Below are positions 25,090 through 32,444 of a stretch of 64,000 nt of DNA, piece after piece. Under the pieces are notes generated by a model that saw only the letters and a list, made by a program, of their open reading frames with translations, did not search any database and had not been told where the DNA came from. This stretch comes from Lentzea pudingi (lineage in GTDB: Bacteria > Actinomycetota > Actinomycetes > Mycobacteriales > Pseudonocardiaceae). A program made the translations under genes and the position numbers. Location: assembly GCF_014646255.1 (NCBI RefSeq), contig NZ_BMNC01000004.1:326480-390479 (forward strand), read 5' to 3'. The stretch's first letter is position 1. Every line of letters begins with the position of its first letter.

Positions 25090-25944
25090 GTGGCTGCTGC
25101 GGATTCGTCTGGCGCCGTCGGGCTGGTGCTGGCCCGCCCGGCCCGGCTGCTCGGTGCCGAGCCGTTCTTCATGGAGTTCATCGCCGGCATCGAGGAATGC
25201 CTCACCGAGCGCGACATGTCCGTTCTGCTGCACGTGGTCACGACGCACGCCGCAGAGCTCGCCGCATACCGGCGGTGGGCGGCCGGCCGGCTGGTGGACG
25301 CGGTCGTCCTGGTCAACCGGTCAGTCGTCGACCCGCGTCCGGCGCTGTTGCGCGAGCTCGACATGCCTGTTGTGGTCGTCGGCGAACCCGCTGCCGCGCT
25401 GGGCGGGCCCGCGGTGCGCACCGATGACGCCGGTCCGGTCGTGGAAGCGCTGCGTCACCTGTTCGAGCTCGGTCACTCCCGCATCGCCAGGATCACCGGA
25501 CCGGCAGGCTTGCTGCACACCGCCGCGAGAACCGCGGCGATGCTCGACGGGTGTCGCGCCGCCGGTGCCGTCCCGATGATCCTGGAAGGCGACTACTCCG
25601 AGGAGTCCGGCGCGAAGCTGACCGCCGCGCTGCTCGGCCGGTCCGAGCCGCCCACCGCGATCCTCTACGACAACGACGTGATGGCGGTCGCCGGACTGGG
25701 CGCGGCGAAGGAGCTGGGCGTCTCGGTGCCCGGCCGGCTCAGTCTGATCGCCTGGGACGACTCGACGTTGTGCCGGCTGGCGTCACCCTCGCTGACGACG
25801 ATGAGCGTGGACGTCCACCAGTTCGGCGTCTCGGTCGCGCAGTCGGTGCTGGAACTGACCAGCGGACAACAGGTCGCTGAACGGTGGTCGCCTGCCGCCA
25901 CGCTCCTCGTCCGGGAAAGTTCGGCCATCGTGGCGGCTCACTAG
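25090..25944 (+). CDS. LacI-type sugar-sensor domain protein lacking a helix-turn-helix
   Basis: 284 aa from GTG at 25090, directly after the beta-mannosidase TGA, so translation is coupled. From residue 10 on it is a periplasmic-binding-like effector domain of LacI/GalR regulators (FFMEFIAGIEECLTERDMSV; AILYDNDVMAVAGL; PSLTTMSVDVHQFG). The 55-60 residue N-terminal DNA-binding helix-turn-helix and hinge helix are missing, and no such domain is found upstream in any frame. Either it was truncated, or it works as a DNA-free sugar sensor or as a partner of another regulator such as the ROK protein. Confidence 0.8.
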   Translation: MAAADSSGAVGLVLARPARLLGAEPFFMEFIAGIEECLTERDMSVLLHVVTTHAAELAAYRRWAAGRLVDAVVLVNRSVVDPRPALLRELDMPVVVVGEPAAALGGPAVRTDDAGPVVEALRHLFELGHSRIARITGPAGLLHTAARTAAMLDGCRAAGAVPMILEGDYSEESGAKLTAALLGRSEPPTAILYDNDVMAVAGLGAAKELGVSVPGRLSLIAWDDSTLCRLASPSLTTMSVDVHQFGVSVAQSVLELTSGQQVAERWSPAATLLVRESSAIVAAH

Positions 25945-26027
25945 AGCCGAACCAGTTCGAACCAGCGTTGTGCACGGGAACCATGCGTGGCTCACGCAGG
26001 GTTTCGCCGTGAGCAAAAGATCTTTCT

Positions 26028-26348
26028 TCAGTTCGTCATGACTGCCGCACATCTCACTCCGCGATCGTCGCGGACTTCGGCGACCTCGATCGACCGGCGG
26101 CGGGCGATGGTGAGCAACCAGACGAGCAGGCTGCCCTTGGCGGGGTCGAAACTCTCCCTGCCGCGCCACGCCGTCACGAACGTCGTCCGCGCCACGTCCT
26201 CGGCGTCCGCCCGCGACGGCAGGCTCGACGCGGCCACCCGCAACACCGCTGGGGCGTAGCGCTCGTAGACGGCTCCAAGTGCGCCTTCCTCACGTGCGAC
26301 GAAGGACTTGGTCGTCTCGACGACGGTGTCGCTGGCGCCGGTCAGCAC
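26028..26348 (-). pseudogene. Truncated ECF sigma factor (region 2 only)
   Basis: From GTG at 26348 (106 aa) the frame has sigma-70 region 2: LGAVYERYAPAVLRVAASSL, ADAEDVARTTFVTAWRG and FDPAKGSLLVWLLTIARRRS. It then stops after a short unrelated tail, with no linker or region 4, so promoter -35 binding is impossible. It lies in the decayed block 26.0-28.9 kb. Region 2 itself is intact, so loss of the 3' half seems recent or the gene was cut by a rearrangement. Confidence 0.7.
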
Positions 26349-26479
26349 GGTGACCCCCGCGGGCAAGATCGCACCACCTGACCGGATCTGGGGCTCGCGG
26401 ACGAGGTTCGCTCAACGGGCGGGCGCGCCCTCACCGTGGTGGGCGCGCCGGGACAGGGGAGACCTCATCGCAGCACCGG

Positions 26480-26880
26480 TTGCCGTACCCGATGACCAGG
26501 CCGGCGGAGAATGCGGTGACACCGAACGTGCTGTCCAGCACCGACGCGGCACCGGGTGTCAGAGCGAGCGTGACACCCTGCGGCGTCGCGGCTCCAATGA
26601 TGAACAGGTCAGCGCGCTGCCTGAAGTTTCCAGACCTGACAGCACACCCCGGTTGAGGTCGATCGTGTAGTTGGTCAGGTACGAACGGGTGTGCCCGGCC
26701 TGCGGCACGAGTCCGCCGACGTGCTCGATCGTTCCGTCGGACGGGTCGCCGACGATCGCGAAGCTGATCGCCGCTCCTGTTTGCCGGCGAACACGGGCTT
26801 CACCTTGACCCCCAACGAGGTCAGCGCCGCCGCGGCGGGGTCGAGCGTCAGATCGGTGCGGCCCTGGAAGAAGGCCGATG
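26480..26880 (-). pseudogene. Frameshifted remnant of a secreted protein gene
   Basis: Three protein-like blocks lie in order on the minus strand but in different frames: FFQGRTDLTLDPAAAALTSL (about 26877-26780), then AISFAIVGDPSDGTIEHVGG and HTRSYLTNYTIDLNRGVLSG (to about 26645), then DLFIIGAATPQGVTLALTPG and DSTFGVTAFSAGLVIGYGN (to about 26480). Together they match a repeated beta-type domain common in secreted actinomycete proteins of unknown role. Two frame changes make it non-functional, and the signal peptide is missing. Confidence 0.6.
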
Positions 26881-27044
26881 AGCGTCCATCATGTCAACAT
26901 CTGGTCGGCTCACCACGCAGCTTTGAGCGATGGAGCGGAGGGACGCTGTGGCAGGCGGAGAGGAAATCACTACCGGCACTCCTCTTGCTCGAGTCACACC
27001 CTGCAGGATGGTGCGGTGAAGCTCGCCTGCGAAGTGGAGGATCG

Positions 27045-27935
27045 ATGCTTGTGGTGACCGGTCCTTCCGGCAACGTGGGCGCCGAGCTGACCGACCTGTT
27101 GTGTTCGCGGACTGCGGACTGCGGACTCCTGGCGAGTGGGCAGTCGGCGCCCTGAGTTGATGGCCGAGCGTGCCGCGGCCGGCGGTGGTCAGGCGGTGCG
27201 GTTCGACTTCTTCGACTCCTCCACCTGGCCTGCGGCGCTCGACGGCGTCCGGGAGTTGTTCCTCCTCTTTCCCCTGCCTGCCAACAAGGCGGCGCGGACC
27301 GCGATGCTGCCGTTCCTCCGCGCCGCGGAGAAGGCCGGCTGCGGCACGTCGTCTACGTGTCGGTGTTCGGTGCGGACAAGGCGCGGTTCATCCCTCACCA
27401 CAAGATCGAGCAGGCCCTGTTCGCGTCGTCCATGACGTGGACGGTGTTGCGGTGCAGCTTCTTCATGCAGAACCTGTTCCGGTCGATCTCGACGCATGGC
27501 GAGGACATCGCGGAACGCGGCGAACTGTTCATCCCGGCTGGGCGTGGCCGAACCACGTTCATCGATGCCCGTGACGCTGCTGAGGTAGCCGTCGAAGAGT
27601 TGCTCGACCCAAACCGCCATCGCAACACCGTGCACCACCTGACCGGTGCGACGGCCTTGAAGATGGACGAGGTTGCCGCGTCTCTGAGCATCCACCTGGG
27701 CGCACCGGTGAGGTACACCAACCCGAGTCTGCCCCGGTTCGCCGGGCGCTTGCGCAAGCGCGGAGTGGGTTGGGACAGCATCGGTTTCATGTCAGCGGTG
27801 TACAGCTTGACCCGCTTGGGACTCAACCAGCCGATCACCGGTGACGTGGAGCGCCTTCTTGGCCGGCGACCGCGCACCCTGGACGACTTCCTGGTCGATC
27901 AGTCCTGGCGATTCGCGGGACGATCTTGGACCTGA
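27045..27935 (+). pseudogene. Frameshifted NmrA-like NAD(P)-binding oxidoreductase
   Basis: ATG at 27045 opens MLVVTGPSGNVGAELTDLL, a Rossmann GxxGxxG-type start. The protein continues in another frame as RRPELMAERAAAGGGQAVRF and LFLLFPLPANKAARTAMLPF, then returns to the first frame near 27345 as FGADKARFIPHHKIEQALF and onward to the TGA at 27933. The first shift is explained by an extra copy of a 7-bp repeat at 27107-27127. The second is explained by one missing C near 27340 (restoring CRHVVYVSVFG). If both were repaired, a full-length protein of about 290 aa would result. Confidence 0.8.
27107..27127. repeat. Three tandem copies of heptamer GCGGACT
   Basis: GCGGACT occurs at 27107, 27114 and 27121. 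Removing one copy brings the downstream NmrA-like frame (RRPELMAERA) back in phase with the start codon, so the third copy looks like a slippage expansion that broke the gene. Confidence 0.85.
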
Positions 27936-27959
27936 GGCCGAGCCGAGATCATCGCTTCG

Positions 27960-28090
27960 CTAGAGCCACTTGTTGCGCCTGAACAGCCGGTACATCACGA
28001 GGCACGCGACGGCCAGGGCCGCGAGTACGAGCGGGGCGGCCGTAGGTCCACCGGAGTTCGGGCATATGGTCGAAATTCACGATCATCTTC
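27960..28090 (-). pseudogene. C-terminal fragment of a CorA-type magnesium transporter
   Basis: The minus strand reads IVNFDHMPELRWTYG, then, after a one-base shift, PLVLAALAVACLVMYRLFRR and NKWL before a TAG. This is the last membrane span and basic tail of CorA-family channels, following the conserved NF.HMPEL-type loop. Everything upstream is missing; the fragment abuts the antisense APC transporter fragment at 28082. Confidence 0.65.
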
Positions 28091-28858
28091 AAGGCCGACG
28101 TCAACGCCCAGGCCGGCGCCTATGCCACCGGCATCCTGGCGATGATGGTCTCCGCATCGGTCGCCGTGACCATCTCCGCTGTCCGGCGGCGATAGCGATG
28201 GGCCGCGGTCGCGTTCACCGTGCTGACGCTCATCCTGCTCTACGCCCTGGTGGAGAACGTGATCGAGAAACCGGACGGCATCACCATCTCGCTCTTCTTC
28301 ATCCTCGGCATCATCGCCATCTCGCTGGTGTCCCGGGTCACCCGGACGACCGAGCTGCGGGTGGAGCACATCGAACTCGACGAGACAGCCCGCCGGTTCG
28401 TCACCGACTCGCTGATCCACGACGGTGCTCTCACGATCATCGCCAACCGCCGTCAAGCGGGAGACGCCACCGAGTACGCGGAGAAGGAGGCCGAGCAACG
28501 AGGGACCAACCCCGTACCCGGTACGGCAGACGTGATCTTCCTGGAGATCGACGTGGTCGACCCCTCCGACTTCAGCGACGTCCTGCAGGTGCGCGGGGTG
28601 GAGGTCGACGGACATCGGATCCTGTGCGCCGGCAGCCCCGCCGCACCCAACGCCATCGCCGCGATCCTGCTCGCCCTGCGCGACGCCACCGGGGTGCGGC
28701 CGCACTGCCACTTCGCCTGGAGCGAAGGCAATCCGCTGGGCCACCTCTTCCGCTACCTGCTCCTCGGCCGCGGTGACACGGCCCCGGTCGTACGAGAGAT
28801 CATCCGGGCCAGCGAACGCGATCCCGGCCGGAGGCCCGGCATCCACGTCGGCGGCTGA
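28082..28858 (+). pseudogene. C-terminal part of an APC-superfamily amino acid transporter, with an in-frame stop
   Basis: The frame shows the last membrane helices (AYATGILAMMVSASVAVTIS; AFTVLTLILLYALVENVI; SLFFILGIIAISLVSRV) and a soluble C-terminal domain (VPGTADVIFLEIDVVDPSDF) typical of large actinomycete APC permeases. The N-terminal 10 or so helices are gone. A TAG at 28193-28195 interrupts the same frame (RRR-stop-RWAAVAF), a likely CAG-to-TAG change. A product from an internal start after 28220 (212 aa) would be only a stub. Confidence 0.7.
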
Positions 28859-28871
28859 AGCCCACGGCCGT

Positions 28872-28877
28872 TAGGCT
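28872..28877 (+). promoter_or_regulatory. -10 element of a leaderless transcript
   Basis: TAGGCT ends 6 bp before the ATG at 28884 and no ribosome-binding site is present. The same hexamer at the same distance precedes the ATG at 46993. Confidence 0.5.
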
Positions 28878-28883
28878 GCGTCG

Positions 28884-29135
28884 ATGGGTGATTGGCCGGA
28901 CCTGCGACGCCGTGCTGACGAGGGCGATCAGGACGCGGTGGACGAGCTGGTCGAGCTCGCGGGCGAGGCCGGTGACGTGGACGAGCTGCGGCGGCTCGCC
29001 GAGGCGGGCAGCACCGACGCGGCCGACCAGCTCGTCGAACTCGCGAGTGAGCGCGAAGACTTCGACGAACTGCGCAGGCTGGCGGCGCTGGGCAACAGCG
29101 ACGCCGCCGACGTGCTGGCCGAACTGCAGGAGTGA
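28884..29135 (+). CDS. Small acidic helical-repeat protein
   Basis: 83 aa from ATG at 28884. The sequence consists of two to three Sel1/HEAT-like helical repeats, each with a DELRRLA core followed by AGSTDAADQLVELA or LGNSDAADVLAELQ. It is strongly acidic, without a signal peptide. Similar short proteins accompany many actinomycete genes as presumed protein-binding adaptors, but no partner can be named. It appears leaderless, with TAGGCT as -10. Confidence 0.75.
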   Translation: MGDWPDLRRRADEGDQDAVDELVELAGEAGDVDELRRLAEAGSTDAADQLVELASEREDFDELRRLAALGNSDAADVLAELQE

Positions 29136-29206
29136 CATCTGCTCGGATGTTCGTGACCTCCTGAGATGAACTCGGTCAGAGTCCGGCGCCCGTGTGTGGT
29201 GTCGAA

Positions 29207-29674
29207 TCAGGGGCGGACCGATCCGCCGAGGTCCAATCCTTCCAGCCATCGCTGGTGCCAGTGCAGCAGGCAGGGGCGCAGCCATCGGCCCGCGATGGCG
29301 GGGAGGAGTCCTCGCTGGGTTTCCTCCGTGACCACGTGGGTCGTCCCGTCGGGTTGCGGTGTGAGCAGCCAACGGTGGTGGCCCTGCGTGCCGAACGCGG
29401 TCCCCGTCCAGCCGAGTTCGCGGTGCGGGTCGAAGAAGGTGACGATGCAGTCGACCCGGACGTTGAACGTGGTCCAGCGGAACCGGGTGCCTGGACCGAG
29501 CTCGGTCACGTCGTCGAGCTGGATCCTGCGTGTGTTCCGGTACCAGTCGGGCCAGGAGCGGGCGTCGACGAGCATCTTCCAGATGACGTCGACATCGGTG
29601 TCGACCACCAGTTCGTTGCGGGTGTGCACCAAGGTTTCCTCTGGTGACAAGCCCTGTGGCCAGTGGATGGTCAT
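29207..29674 (-). CDS. SRPBCC (START-like) family protein
   Basis: 155 aa from ATG at 29674. The sequence has the polyketide cyclase/dehydrase layout: RNELVVDTDVDVIWKMLVDA, the conserved WPDWYRNTR, and a C-terminal long helix (LHWHQRWLEGLDL). Such proteins bind hydrophobic ligands in a helix-grip cavity. Its start overlaps the stop of the remnant at 29671 as ATGA, so the two were once an operon in which this was the second gene. Confidence 0.8.
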   Translation of the reverse strand: MTIHWPQGLSPEETLVHTRNELVVDTDVDVIWKMLVDARSWPDWYRNTRRIQLDDVTELGPGTRFRWTTFNVRVDCIVTFFDPHRELGWTGTAFGTQGHHRWLLTPQPDGTTHVVTEETQRGLLPAIAGRWLRPCLLHWHQRWLEGLDLGGSVRP

Positions 29675-29960
29675 GACGGTCTCCTGGCGAGGTCACGCAG
29701 GTTGGTGCCGCGCACGGTCAGCGCGAGGTCGGTTTCGTGCACCTGGGCGGGCGTCCGGTAGCCCGGCACCGCCGCTCCGGCACCTGTGCGGGCGAGGAGT
29801 TCGGCTGCGGCGTGGGTGAAACAGGTAGGCCTCTCGCCCGGTGAGCACCGCTTCGGCGACCGACCCGTCCAGTGCTGTCGCCTTTCCGTGCACGACCGTG
29901 CGTCCAGCGGCCAACTGCTGGTCCGATGTCGCCCCGGTTGACCCACCGTGCGGGTGGATC
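29671..29960 (-). pseudogene. C-terminal fragment, probably of a saccharopine-dehydrogenase-like oxidoreductase
   Basis: Minus-strand pieces read VVHGKATALDGSVAEAVLTG, REAYLF, then in another frame AAELLARTGAGAAVPGYRTP and AQVHETDLALTVRGTNLRDL up to a TGA that overlaps the SRPBCC start. The pattern (TALDG..A.LT..EAY.....PGY.TPA......L..RG) resembles the C-terminus of saccharopine-dehydrogenase/trans-acting enoyl reductase proteins. One frame change lies near 29815, and the NAD-binding front is absent. Assignment is by memory of the family and is tentative. Confidence 0.4.
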
Positions 29961-30167
29961 TCGAGAAGCTCGGCCGACTGGCGCTGGAGATGGTCTTGTC
30001 GAGTGGGGACGGCGTCCCGCGGACCTGCCGGGAGAAGTGCCAGGTGGTACCGGGTTCCAGCACACCCGGCCCAAGCCCGTTGGCCGGAAGTCCGCGGCGA
30101 GAGGGTGACCACGGCGTGGTCACCGGCCATCGGCGGTGGACTTCCGGGTCGACCGCGCTCGGCTGCG

Positions 30168-31604
30168 TCACGCCGGCCGCCGGGACCACTCGCCGTCGAC
30201 TCGGCGCGGTACGTGCCACGGGTTGTCCCGGCGCAGGGGCGGCGGTAGCAGCACGTCCGGCACGTCCTGGTAGGCCATCGGGCGCAGCCACCGGTTGATG
30301 GCGGTCGCGCCGACACTGGTGTGCAACGGCGCGGTGGTCGCGGGCCACGGCCCTCCGTGGTGCATGGCCGCGGTGACCGACACGCCCGTGGGCCAGCCGT
30401 TCCAGACCACCCGGCCCGTCTGCACCGCGCGGAACACCTTGAACGCCAGTTCTTCCTCGGCCTCTCCGTGCACGGAGACGGCCAGGCTCGCGGGCAGCGT
30501 CGCGAGAGCGGCCAGCAGGTCCTCGTCGGACTCGTACTCCACAACCACCGCCGACGGGCCGAAACACTCCGCGACCGGTCCTTCCCGCAAGGCTGAAGCG
30601 GACATCGTGAAGAGGCTCGGTGCAACCGCGTCTTCCGTTCCCCCGGGCAACGGCACGATCTCGCGGACATCGTTTCGCCGTGCGAGCTCGCCGACCGAGG
30701 CCAGGTAACCTTCCCGGATCCAGGCGCCCAGCAGGAGCCTCGGCGCGACCTCCGCGACCGCGAGCCGCAGGACCTCGTCCAGACCGTGTCCTGCGGGCAG
30801 GAAGAGCAGGCCGGGTTTCGTGCACAGCTGGCCCGAGCCGAGGGTGAACGACGCCACGAACGCCTTCGCCACCTCCTCTCCGCGAGCCGCCACGGCAGCA
30901 GGGGTGACGACGGCCGGGTTCACCGAGCCCAGCTCGCCGTAGAACGGGATCGGGTCCTCCCTGCCGGTCGCGAGGTCGAACAACGCGCGTCCACCGGCGC
31001 CGGAACCGGTGAACCCCACGGCGGTGATGTTCGGGTCCACCACCAGCGCCCGGCCCGCATCCCGGCCGGTGACGAGCGACAGCGCGCCGTCGGGCAGCAC
31101 GTCCGCGGCCAGTGCGCACGTCAGTTCCGACAGCTCCGGATGTCCCTCGTGGGCTTTGACCACCACCGGGCATCCCGCGGCCAGGGCACTGGCGGTGTCG
31201 CCGCCGAGCACGGAGAACGCGAACGGGAAGTTCGACGCCGCGAACACGCCCACCGGTCCGAGCGGGGTGAGCATCCGGCGGATGTCGGGCCGGCCTGCGG
31301 GCGGCGGACCCGCTATCGGCCGGTCGACGACGACGTCGAGATAAGCGCCATCGGTGACCACGTCGGCGAACGCGGTCAGCTGGAACCGGGTGCGGTCCAC
31401 CTCGCCGCCGAGGCGCGCCGCACCGATGTGGGTCTCGCGGTCGGCGACTGAGACGAGTTCATCGCGGTGCTCCTGCAGTACCTGCGCGAGACGGTGCAGC
31501 AGGTCGGCGCGGTCACGTGGTGACGACGCGGCAAGAGCGGGAGATGCCGCGAGGGCGGTCGCGGTCACCTCGGACACTCGGCCGGTCACAGATGTGGTGT
31601 GCAT
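30168..31604 (-). CDS. Aldehyde dehydrogenase, alpha-ketoglutaric semialdehyde dehydrogenase type
   Basis: 478 aa from ATG at 31604 (MHTTSVTGRV). It has the short-N-terminus form of the ALDH fold typical of 2,5-dioxovalerate (alpha-ketoglutaric semialdehyde) dehydrogenases: FAASNFPFAFSVLGGDTASA, VGFTGSGAGGRALFDLA, general base Glu224 (FYGELGSVNP) and catalytic Cys261 (GSGQLCTKPG). In sugar-acid catabolism it oxidises the terminal aldehyde using NAD(P)+. It is divergent from the GntR regulator and shares its two palindromes, so it is the likely minus-strand arm of the regulon. Glycolaldehyde or lactaldehyde are alternative substrates. Confidence 0.88.
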   Translation of the reverse strand: MHTTSVTGRVSEVTATALAASPALAASSPRDRADLLHRLAQVLQEHRDELVSVADRETHIGAARLGGEVDRTRFQLTAFADVVTDGAYLDVVVDRPIAGPPPAGRPDIRRMLTPLGPVGVFAASNFPFAFSVLGGDTASALAAGCPVVVKAHEGHPELSELTCALAADVLPDGALSLVTGRDAGRALVVDPNITAVGFTGSGAGGRALFDLATGREDPIPFYGELGSVNPAVVTPAAVAARGEEVAKAFVASFTLGSGQLCTKPGLLFLPAGHGLDEVLRLAVAEVAPRLLLGAWIREGYLASVGELARRNDVREIVPLPGGTEDAVAPSLFTMSASALREGPVAECFGPSAVVVEYESDEDLLAALATLPASLAVSVHGEAEEELAFKVFRAVQTGRVVWNGWPTGVSVTAAMHHGGPWPATTAPLHTSVGATAINRWLRPMAYQDVPDVLLPPPLRRDNPWHVPRRVDGEWSRRPA

Positions 31605-31673
31605 CAGACCTCGCAGTGCTGGGCAGATCGACGAAATCCAGAATTTCCGGCGCCGACACTTGCGCTTGGTATC

Positions 31674-31697
31674 TTGGTATACCAACATACCGGTATG
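31674..31697. promoter_or_regulatory. Two adjacent palindromes, GntR-type operators
   Basis: TTGGTATACCAA (31674-31685) and CATACCGGTATG (31686-31697) are both perfect 12-bp palindromes lying back to back. The first fits the GTATAC-centred sites of FadR-subfamily GntR proteins. The second overlaps the ATG of the GntR gene, so bound regulator would block its own translation start region as well as the divergent dehydrogenase promoter. Confidence 0.7.
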
Positions 31698-32444
31698 CCG
31701 TACGGAGATGTGACCCGGACCATAAGCTCACCGCGCGCGCCGGTCAACGGAGCAGCGCTGGCCGCTTTGCTGCCTCCCGCCCAGACGCCCGCGTCCCGCG
31801 CCGACGTGGTGTGCGAGGCGTTGCGCCGGGCGATCCTCGACGGCGTGCTCCAGCCAGGACAGCCGCTGGTCGAGCGTGAGCTGGCGGACATGCTCGGCGT
31901 CTCGAAGACGCCGGTCCGCGAAGCGCTCAAGCAGCTGCGGTCCACCGGCCTCGTCGAGGTGGCGTCGTTCCAAGGCGTGCGGGTGCGCGAACTGGACGCG
32001 GACTACGTGGAAAAGCTGTACGCCGCACGAGCGAGCACCGAACCGTCCGCGGTTCGCCTTGCCGTGCAGCGGCTCGGCGCCACCGAGCACGCCGCCGCGC
32101 ACGCCGCATTGGGCGAGGCGGCCGACTGCGCCTCTCGTGGCGACCGCACCGGGATGGGCATTGCGAACCGGACCTTCCACCGAGTGCTGTACACGGCGTC
32201 GGACAACGGGTTCCTGTGCGACTTCCTCGACCAGTTGCAGGATCTGACCGCCTTCGCGGCCACCACCGGGTGGCGGCTGCGGGCCACCTTCGAGCAGGAG
32301 GCGGCCGAGCACGCCGCGATCCTCGCCGCTGTGGAGCAGGGCGACGCGGACCTGGCCGAGCGGCTGGCCCGCGAGCACATCGAGAAGGCCGCCAAGACGC
32401 TGTCGGACACCTTGCACGAGGCGGACGCGGGCCATGAAGCTTGA
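31695..32444 (+). CDS. GntR-family regulator, FCD (FadR) subfamily
   Basis: 249 aa from ATG at 31695; a GTG at 31710 is an alternative. The winged helix-turn-helix (ADVVCEALRRAILDGVLQPG; RELADMLGVSKTPVREALKQ) is followed by an all-helical FCD domain with the metal-ligand pattern D..FH (NRTFHRVLY) and later HAAI and H residues. FCD regulators bind carboxylated ligands such as sugar acids, which suits the dehydratase, aldolase and dehydrogenase genes downstream. Stop overlaps the next start by 11 bp. Confidence 0.92.
   Translation: MPYGDVTRTISSPRAPVNGAALAALLPPAQTPASRADVVCEALRRAILDGVLQPGQPLVERELADMLGVSKTPVREALKQLRSTGLVEVASFQGVRVRELDADYVEKLYAARASTEPSAVRLAVQRLGATEHAAAHAALGEAADCASRGDRTGMGIANRTFHRVLYTASDNGFLCDFLDQLQDLTAFAATTGWRLRATFEQEAAEHAAILAAVEQGDADLAERLAREHIEKAAKTLSDTLHEADAGHEA

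Noticed and set aside
22465..25248. 927-residue open frame antisense to the beta-mannosidase
   Set aside because: It mirrors the real gene in a shadow frame caused by high GC; the content is Arg/Gly/His-rich without motifs, and the sense strand has a complete GH2 active site.
28220..28858. 212-residue frame as an independent membrane protein
   Set aside because: The same frame continues upstream across a TAG with transporter-like helices, so it is the 3' part of a broken APC transporter.
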